Source: Chara braunii
Lineage: Eukaryota; Streptophyta; Charophyceae; Charales; Characeae
Reading direction: 5' to 3'
Assembly (NCBI GenBank): GCA_003427395.1
Contig: BFEA01000047.1
Coordinates: 1,790,520-1,824,450 of the forward strand
Length of the DNA stretch: 33,931 nt
The translations under genes and the position numbers were made by a program. The notes beneath the pieces are model-generated. The model made no database searches, was not told the DNA's origin, and saw only the letters and a program-made list of their open reading frames with translations. Shown one piece after another: positions 27,404 through 33,931 of the stretch (the stretch's first letter is position 1; each line of letters begins with the position of its first letter).

Positions 27404-27740
27404 GGAGGGCTTCATCAGTGAGAACAGCAGTGCATTGGTTGCCTTTTTATCGTAAGTGGAGTCTATCATCTTCGAGCCATAGTAATCACCAGGACTAGAG
27501 GTAAGCCAATGTTTTTTCTGTGAGAGGAGGGCTTCGTCATTGTGAAGGGCATTGCACTCGACCCTTTTTATCGTAAGTGGGGAGGATCATCATCGTCAAC
27601 CGTAATAATTTTCTTCGAGCCATAGTAATCACCAGGAATAGAGGTAAGTCATATTTACCCTATTCCGTAGCAGGAGGGCTTAGTCAGCGAGAATCGCATT
27701 GCATTCGACTCAAATTTTCGTCATAAGGGGAGAGTCTCAT
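27404..27740. repeat. LINE-C leader tandem repeat, three units
   Basis: Units beginning GGAGGGCTT at 27404, 27526 and 27673 (spacing 122 and 147 bp) share TTTTTATCGTAAGTGG and TTCGAGCCATAGTAATCACC followed by a GGAMTAGAGGTAAG string. The second unit has about 25 extra bases. Two of the units end in a donor-like AGAGGTAAG followed by a T-rich stretch and an AG. Confidence 0.85.
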
Positions 27741-28206
27741 CAACGACGGAAGTAGTAATTATCGGGAAGGAGATACATGTGGTGAAGGGAGTCAGATACG
27801 GGTCGCAAAGGTTAAGGTGGGTAGTGAGGGTGACGTGGCACAAAGGGAGAGGCGAGGCGATGTGGAAAGAAGAAAAATAAGGTGGTGCCGGGGCATAGCA
27901 ACGGGAAATTGGGATGAGAGCCATGTAAGTAGGAAGAGGAGAGGAAGGGGCCGTGGGTGGGAGGCGTGAGGAAGGAGTAAGTCACGGAGAAGGAAGAGAG
28001 GGGAAGGGAGAGCGAGCAGGGTTTGGGAGAGGCAGGGGTAAGGTAGAGGAGGGAGAGGAGGCAAGAGGTAGGAAGAGGAGGGGTGAGTAGGGAGCGAGGC
28101 ACGGTAAAGGAAGGAAGGGGAAGGGAGTGAGAGCAGGATCCGGGAGAGGGAGGGGTAAGCAAGAGGAGGGAGAGAAGGCAAGTGGCAATAATTAAGAAGG
28201 GAAGCC
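27741..28206. repeat. LINE-C leader purine-rich repeat, 117-bp period
   Basis: The string CACGG...AAGGAAG...GGGGAAGGGAG...GAGCAGG...GGGAGAGG...GGGGTAAG starts at 27983 and again at 28100. Surrounding sequence (27840-28200) is almost pure purine. The proline/leucine/serine-rich minus-strand frames across it are artefacts of composition. Confidence 0.75.
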
Positions 28207-29787
28207 ATGACGTCATCATACGCAGAGGCAGCCAAGAGAGCCATGAATGAGAAAGAAAAAATGGCTAATAATCAAGGTCAGGGTACGGAGGATAGGACTC
28301 CATCTCAGTCCACATCACAGACAGAAACCAAGGCGGGAATGGGCACGATCAAGGTGCATTCGTTGGGTCAAAGGGCAATGGAATTTTTGTTGGAAAAGAC
28401 AAAAATTATGGCAGAAATAAAAGTTACCATGGAAGTGATTAAAGGAGAAGGAGAAAAGGAGGAAGAAGTGGATGTTCGGAAACATCTAGAGGAGGATATT
28501 CAGTCGCTCAATGAATTATACGAAAAGCACGCAGTCATCTTTAATTTTCCAGGAAGAAGCAGGGAGCTCTCGATGAATGAGAAACGCAGATGGGTGATGG
28601 ACAAACTCCGAGCAATGGAAAGTGTACCAGGTAGGGAACCGGAGGTGTCATATCACAAGAGGGGAAGATTCTCAGTGATGATTGTTTGTGTATATCATAC
28701 TTATGCGCAATACTTGCTATTTATTGGCTCCCTAAAATGTAAAGGGGCAGTGGTGACCATTCAATCTTGGAAGCCACCGCGTCCTCCACAAGCGGAAGCA
28801 TCAAGGCACAAACAGTCGATGATGCGGAATCACTTTTGGGTGCAGTTTGTGCACAGTTTTGTAGAAAAGAGACTCACTGAAGAATTTCCCAACAACCCAA
28901 TTATTGATTGACTCCCAGCTAATCCAGACTTTCTAGCCCCAAATCATGATTCACGGGTGGCATGTTTGGAGGTCAAGTCAGGTGCTCCCCCGAAATTCCC
29001 GGACCAATGGATTTTCAGGAAGGGAGGTCAGAGAATCACTATATTTGTGTCAACAAAGACGAACCCCTTCTGCTTCAAGTGTAGGGGAAGAGGCCATTCA
29101 GGTCCTTTCTGTCCGCAGGGGGGTGTAGGTAATAAGCAAGCACCACTGAGTAAATCAATGCTGGAGGAATGTGTTTCTAAGCCAGGTGCATGGTACATCA
29201 ACTCAGCACAGTACAGAGGGTGGATCTTTGATGATAATTTGGAATCTCCAAGGTGGGTGTGGGTACTAAAAAGGGAGCCTACAGTCAAACCAAACATATA
29301 CCCACCGTACGATAGCAGGTGGGGGCAGACAGGGGCAAGAAGGATGGAGGAGAAGGAGACAGGGTACCTGAACAAGCCAATGTTGGAAGAGTCAATGATC
29401 CTGGATGATCAACAAAGGCTACTCGTCATGGACGAGATACATGCGATTGGGAAAAATGCAGAACAGGCTTTTCTTGAAAACTTGGCGGCCAGGCAACAGC
29501 AGCAGAATCAGGTGCGGAAACAGGATCAGGGGCAAAGTTCCAGCAATCAGAGTATGCAGGAAGAACAGGGTGATAACATGGAATGTGGGGAGGAGGAGGG
29601 AAGCCTCGAAAGCGGATCTGGTCAGTCATTGAAAAGGAAGGAATTATCTGAAGATGGAAAGGGGTCGGGTCAGCACAAACAGGGTACGCACCGGGGCAAA
29701 AGATTGCAGAAGAGCAGGGAGGATGAACAGACGGAGGGGAGTCAAACAACGGGTACAAAGGAGGATTCAGCGCAAAAAAAAGGGTAA
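28207..29787 (+). pseudogene. LINE-C ORF1 gag-like protein with CCHC knuckle, one internal stop
   Basis: One frame of 527 codons from ATG at 28207 to TAA at 29787 is broken only by TGA at 28909-28911. N-terminal part: SSYAEAAKRAMNEKEK, then ELYEKHAVIFNFPGRSREL (shared with LINE-B). After the stop comes a CCHC zinc knuckle CFKCRGRGHSGPFC (29071-29112; C-X2-C-X4-H-X4-C), then GAWYINSAQYRGWIFDDN and YPPYDSRWGQ (shared with LINE-B). The tail is Q/E/K-rich and probably disordered. A role in binding element RNA is expected for a CCHC ORF1 protein. The single stop may be a recent mutation; programmed readthrough is possible but unsupported. Confidence 0.8.
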
Positions 29788-30984
29788 GTACTCAGCAAAC
29801 ACCATCGTTGGGTAACGGGAAAGAAACGGACTCCAGTGATTCATCTGGGGGGAGTGTCGCAAAGGGGGTTTCAGCGGAGGAAGTCGCAAAGGGGGGTTCC
29901 ATGGAGGGAGCGGAGGATAGAAGGGAGTACATGTGAAATGTGGAAAACATGACGGAGGAAGAAACTAGACAAGCGGAGGAGGATCACCGTGACTGTTATG
30001 AAGATAGGGATCCAGGACTCATCAAAAGAGGATAATATGGAGGAGGAAGTCATGACACTTGAGCAGTGGAAGCAGGAGGTGGAACAACTAGAATGGGGGC
30101 GAGCAATAGAATGTGAAATAGACTGGCTCACCACAAACATCTCAGGAATCTGAAGCAGGCAACGCAAGTAAGTGAGGATATTACTTCAGAAATTCGATTT
30201 GAGCTGTTGAAAAGGGAGGGGGAGATAAATGAATTTTATGCAGCACCGTATGCAAGGAAAGCGCGTACGGTCAAAAATGACATCCATATCCAACACGAGG
30301 AATACACTAAAAGCTTTCAATGACCCAAGACTTATCAGAGCAAAGGCAGCAAAGAGAGTAATAGGAAACGGAAAGCACAGACAAAGGAAGAGCAAGAAAG
30401 AAGGGCGGAACAGACTACGGACTCACAGGATCAACTGATGAAGGAAGCAAACCAGCAACAAGAGGGAGATGAGAAGGAGGATCTGCAAAGGCGAGGATCT
30501 GCAAAGGCAAGCAGCGTTTCTGGAGGCTCAGGTGAATGTATTAAGGGATGAGAACAGGGAGTTGGAGGAGGATACTATAAATCTGCTAAAAATAGCAAAA
30601 CGCCATCTAAAAGACATTGGTGCAGCTGCAAAATTGGAGGCAAAGAATGGAGCTAAGGGAAGGGTAATTCTTCCTTGCCGTTGGAATGAAAAACATTCCA
30701 ATTGGAAGGTGGCAATTCATCATTCCCTCCAACTGATCATAGCCCTGGAAAATGCATGTACAGGGGGAGATCTGAAGAACCTCATATGGGAAGGCTTACC
30801 GGCTTGAGCTTACGTTCTCGGAGATAGGAAGAAGGAAGTGATAGATGGATCTGAAGTGGGAGAGGGGGAGGTATTGGAAGACTTTAGACCATTACTTATG
30901 CATGTGAAGGACAACGCTATCTTGAGGCAAGGCCTGGTTTGGATGCCATGGCAGGTAGTGGAAACTATTCCTTACGTTTGTTAG
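29788..30984 (+). pseudogene. LINE-C ORF1 continuation or ORF1b, decayed
   Basis: Pieces in several frames match LINE-B 20800-21700: KREGEINEFYAAPYARKA (LINE-B EREDELAAFYAAKYWA), a coiled-coil-like stretch in 30469-30600, RVILPCRWNEKHSNW (LINE-B RAVIPIQLDLMTEKW), and LVWMPWQ (LINE-B MEWRPWWW). The last frame has a TGA at 30805-30807 and ends at a TAG at 30982-30984. If joined with the preceding gag part, ORF1 would span about 925 codons, long for a plant L1 ORF1. It is decayed more than the upstream half. Confidence 0.65.
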
Positions 30985-31175
30985 GGGGAATGGTGTCGGC
31001 AGAATGGGTGGCTTGCTGTGCTGCGGTGGCGGTCAAGGTGGAAGCTTTCGCATGGAAGCCTGATTACCTTGACAAGAGGGTGACTCCGCTTTCAACAGTC
31101 ATCAACATAGAGGGAGTGGGATCTTAAAATCCATAACCAATTGAAATATAGACCTAGGACGATAGGGGAAAGGTT

Positions 31176-32074
31176 ATGGCGGAGGGAGAGGCAGGGAGGT
31201 TGTCGAAGAAGGCAAGGAAGGATCAGGCAGGCTATACACTCCTGGAGTTGAGTATTATGTCGTGGAACGTAAATGGAATGGTGGGTATAGTGGAAAACCA
31301 AGATAAGTGGCACAATGTGACAAAATATACAGGATGGTTTGGATCATCGCCGCCGGACTTCATCTGCTTTCAAGAAACGCACCTCTCAAAAATTCAGGAC
31401 CATTAGAAAATTAAGAACAAGATTATTCAAAAACTCCAGCGAGTCAAGGAGGCTTGGTGGCCACCAGCGGCCAGATCACACTCAACAGGAGTGGTCATTG
31501 TACAAAATAGTCGTTCGCCAGCGGTGGGGAAAATAAGAGTAATTAGCACTGCAGTGGACGAGATAGAGGGAAGATGGGTTAGGGTTAACTTTGAGCTTCA
31601 TGATGAGCCGTATACGTTACTAGGTGTCTATTGTCCAAATGGGCGTTTGTGGAAATCATACAGGAACAATTGGAAGTAGATCGACACTTAATAATAGTCA
31701 GGGACTGGAATGCTGCCCTGGACCCCCGTTTGGACAGAATGTCGGCGGTAAGCAGACACTGGGAGGAGGGGTTGGGGGAGGAAGCCTTACCGGTGCACAG
31801 TATGATGACAAACAGAGATTTAGTGGATCCCTATAGACTGCAATATCCAGAAGAAAGACGGTTCACATATTTTAAAAGGAACCGCGGTAAGCACGTGTCC
31901 GCGTCTAGGATAGATTATTTTCTAACATCTCTTAGCATAATAGGTCAGATACAATCGGTAAGCATTGGAGATCTACCCTTTGTGGTAGGATTGGACCATA
32001 AACTGATTTTTCTTCATCTCATAACGGACAAACAAGTCATAAGGGGAAAGGGCTTTTACAAATTAAATAACTGA
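31176..32074 (+). pseudogene. LINE-C ORF2, APE-type endonuclease domain
   Basis: MSWNVNGM (31257 on, catalytic N region) and FICFQETHLS (catalytic E) are in the first frame. VDEIEGRWVRVNFEL and LLGVYCPNG lie in a second. IIVRDWNAALDPRLDR (GDWN motif with G changed to R), SRIDYFLTS and VVGLDHKLI (terminal DH) lie in a third frame that is open to 32074. Compared with LINE-B the domain is complete but needs two frame changes. The ORF2 start is not certain; the ATG at 31176 is the first in frame. Confidence 0.8.
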
Positions 32075-33003
32075 CTGCTGCGCACTTCGAAAATGAGACA
32101 GGCGGTACTGCAAGTATGTCAGTCACACAATCTGGATACCCAAACATTCCCAGATCTGCTAAACGCACTTTCTAAAGCCTCAGCGGGAGTAGCTAGAAGG
32201 CTGGTGGCTAGAAGAAGGGAAAGGGAGCAAGAGCTCCAGCAAGCGATGAAGCTAGCGGAACGCAACATGATAAGTTATCCTAGTCAAGAAATGTATGAAA
32301 GGGCTTTGGAATTAGCAAGGGAGGAGTTGGCCGATTGGGAACGTTGGAGACTGAGAGGTCTTCAAATGAGAGCCAGGGTTAGGGAATGGGAGGAGGGAGA
32401 GAGAATGACGAAGTTCTTCTTTCAAAAAAATAAATCTAGGGGAAGAAACGCTCAGATAGATCAACCGGAGGGTCCTTTAGGTCTTACATCGGTCACAAAA
32501 GAGATGGTCCAAGTAGCCCATAACTTTTACAGTAATCTTTATGCATCAAGGGAGGCTGACCACCCAGAGCATCAGGTTAAAGAGGCACGGTCGAAGTTTT
32601 TGAGATATCTGCAACCTACGATCTCCCCGCAGCAAGCAGTAAGGCTGGATGCACCTTTGACGTAGGAGGAGTTATGGGAGGCCTTGAAGTCTATGGCTCC
32701 AAACAAGACCCCGGGAAAGGATGGATTGACCAAGGAATTCTGGTTGGAGTTTTGGCCAATCCTAGGAGAAGAATACCTAGCCTATCTGGAGCAAGCATGG
32801 CAGGACGAAGGATTAGGACAGGATCCGGCAACAGTAGTAGTGACACTATTATACAAGAAAGGGATCCCTTCGAATATAGGCCAATTACGTTGCTAACACT
32901 CACGCATAAGATAGTAGCCAAAGCATTAGTAAACAGACTTACTCCTCTCACAACGAGTTGTTTTCATTTGGACCAGACAGGATTTATACCGGGAAGCAGT
33001 GTT
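32075..33003 (+). pseudogene. LINE-C ORF2, linker and RT fingers, truncated
   Basis: The open frame 32093-32665 encodes the helical linker (ERNMISYPSQEMYERALELA, RVREWEEGERMTKFFFQ) and ends with TAG at 32663-32665. The same frame continues with KSMAPNKTPGKDGLTKEFWL and TVVVTLLYKKG. After a shift near 32865 it reads YRPITLLTLTHKIVAKAL and FHLDQTGFIPGS. LINE sequence stops there, before motif A, so the catalytic RT core is missing. Confidence 0.85.
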
Positions 33004-33147
33004 GCACACCCCGACGGTCGAGGGCCCTTGACTGGTCGGCTGCGGACCCGCCGACTGATCGGTTGGTCGACACCTAGCAATCGGGGATCGTCGGCACCCC
33101 GCACCTTTTTTTTTTGGGGGGGGGGGATCCAGAACCCCTAATAACCC
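33004..33147. other. Junction sequence after the LINE-C break
   Basis: GC-rich sequence with repeated GGTCGG/GACGGTC-like strings (33015-33070), then a T run and a G run (33106-33127). It has no similarity to the LINEs. Confidence 0.45.
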
Positions 33148-33360
33148 CACCCACACCCCCATAGCGGCCGCCAATACCCTCATACACCAACCTAACACTC
33201 CCGAACCACACCCAACATCCTTATCAACGCCCCCAATATTCCCACCCACACCCCCATAGCGGCCACCAATACCCTCATACACCAACCTAACACTCCCAAA
33301 CCACTCCCAAACCACACCCAAACCACACCCAACATCCTTATTAACGCCCCCAATATTCCC
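33148..33360. repeat. 95-bp tandem repeat, two units and a partial
   Basis: CACCCACACCCCCATAGCGG starts at 33148 and 33243. The second unit has an internal expansion of a CCAAACCACAC string. The strand is very G-poor. Confidence 0.9.
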
Positions 33361-33931
33361 TATATCACCCCTACACTCCGCCTATACTCCAACCCATACC
33401 TGCATCGCATCGCGTGCGCGCGAGCTCAGCACGCACGGCGCATAACGCACGTATAAGCATGCACGCGCACGTGATGCGACGCACCCCACTAAATAGGGTA
33501 TAAATTTTTTTTTGGAGAAGGCTGGCTGAGATAGCCAATGGCGCACCTCCCCACAGAAAAAAAACATAGGGCCCACGTATTCCTTTTTAAATAGTCTTTT
33601 TCGCGGAGGACCCCAGCAGTACATATGCAAGGGTCCGAACATCTCAAGAGATGTTCAGCAAATTTCGTATGAAAGAAGAGCAGGCCAGCAATATATGCTC
33701 TGGATCCGAAGTCAGGTCTGCTTTCGAGCAGTTATGGGTTACAAGTTACAAATACTTGTCACCGCAGCTCTCTCTTTCGTTTGTTTCTTTTTCCTACGAG
33801 CAGTGGCCCTAAGGGCCTTGCTCCACTCGTCACCAACACAAAAGACAAAACATATGGCGGCGTATGTGTTCCATGTTCTAGCAGAAGTTCCATTCCTCTA
33901 TTTCTTTTGTTTCTTTTTCCTACGGCAAGTG
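33361..33931. other. Right end, no recognised gene
   Basis: A GAACATCTC-AA-GAGATGTTC hairpin lies at 33637-33656 (perfect 9-bp stem). TTTCTTTTTCCTACG occurs near 33784 and 33911, so a repeat with a period of about 125 bp begins here. A TATAAAT string is at about 33499. One frame near 33850-33903 reads HMAAYVFHVLAEVPF, which faintly resembles ABCG transporter membrane segments but is too short to call. Confidence 0.4.

Larger units (their letters stand above)
26905..33003 (+). mobile_element. LINE-C: L1-like retrotransposon missing its 3' half
   Basis: The order is CpG-rich 5' region, two tandem-repeat arrays, ORF1 (28207-30984), ORF2 endonuclease (31176-32074) and RT fingers up to TGFIPGS (about 33003). 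After that no LINE sequence follows, so the RT catalytic core, zf-RVT part and tail are absent. Because LINE insertions normally lose 5', not 3', sequence, the break reflects a later insertion, deletion, rearrangement or misassembly. Confidence 0.8.

Noticed and set aside
27792-28244. Pro/Ser/Leu-rich minus-strand frames before LINE-C ORF1
   Set aside because: They lie in purine-rich tandem repeats and repeat with the 117-bp period.
33850-33931. ABCG transporter exon
   Set aside because: HMAAYVFHVLAEVPF is suggestive but only about 15 residues, with no clean splice sites and no other domain in the window.
1-33931. CRISPR arrays, bacterial operons, rRNA genes, LTR retrotransposon ends
   Set aside because: No regularly spaced identical repeats with unique spacers, no rRNA-like sequence, and no paired long terminal repeats were seen; all large elements are non-LTR.

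Overview
This is eukaryotic, repeat-dominated DNA with no intact host gene that I can recognise. The three largest features are plus-strand non-LTR retrotransposons (LINEs), all decayed. They have an APE-type endonuclease, an L1-like reverse transcriptase, a C-terminal zf-RVT-type cysteine/histidine motif and a gag-like ORF1 with a CCHC knuckle. This set is typical of plant L1 elements. Together with a Tourist-like MITE and a tRNA-headed SINE it suggests a streptophyte (land plant or charophyte alga). A Chara-like alga is only a guess. Seven single N bases and two short exact-type duplications point to a draft assembly.

Layout. 1-990: GAA/GGA and AAC microsatellites and minisatellites. 1.5-2.1 kb: tandem repeat with a palindromic core. 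2.6-5.0 kb: nested short retroelements, namely a U2 snRNA-derived retrocopy (3185-3291, 14-bp target-site duplication), a minus-strand tRNA-headed SINE (3623-4279, 12-bp duplication), and the A-tailed element that hosts it (3488-4926, 13-bp duplication). 5541-5664: Tourist/Harbinger-type MITE with TAA duplication. 6939-7042: a 25-bp-stem inverted repeat.

LINE-A (about 7246-15588) is 5'-truncated, split by three GC-rich insertions, and has lost the catalytic xxDD block of its reverse transcriptase. LINE-B (about 17396-26345) is the most complete: 5' region, C-rich satellite, broken ORF1, then ORF2 from endonuclease to zf-RVT and an A-rich tail, followed by a second partial copy of its own 3' end. 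LINE-C (about 26905-33003) has a 5' region with two tandem arrays, a nearly open ORF1 and a frameshifted ORF2 cut off inside the RT, so it lacks its 3' half. The window ends in a 95-bp tandem repeat and unassigned sequence.

How parts relate. The three LINEs are diverged members of one family or of sister families, and comparing them shows where each is broken. The A-tailed retrocopies (U2, SINE, element X) carry long target-site duplications, as expected if LINE machinery mobilised them in trans. The most unusual items are the U2-derived retrocopy, the very long LINE ORF1 with two conserved blocks of unknown function, and a dispersed GC-rich repeat that repeatedly carries a perfect splice-donor-like sequence.
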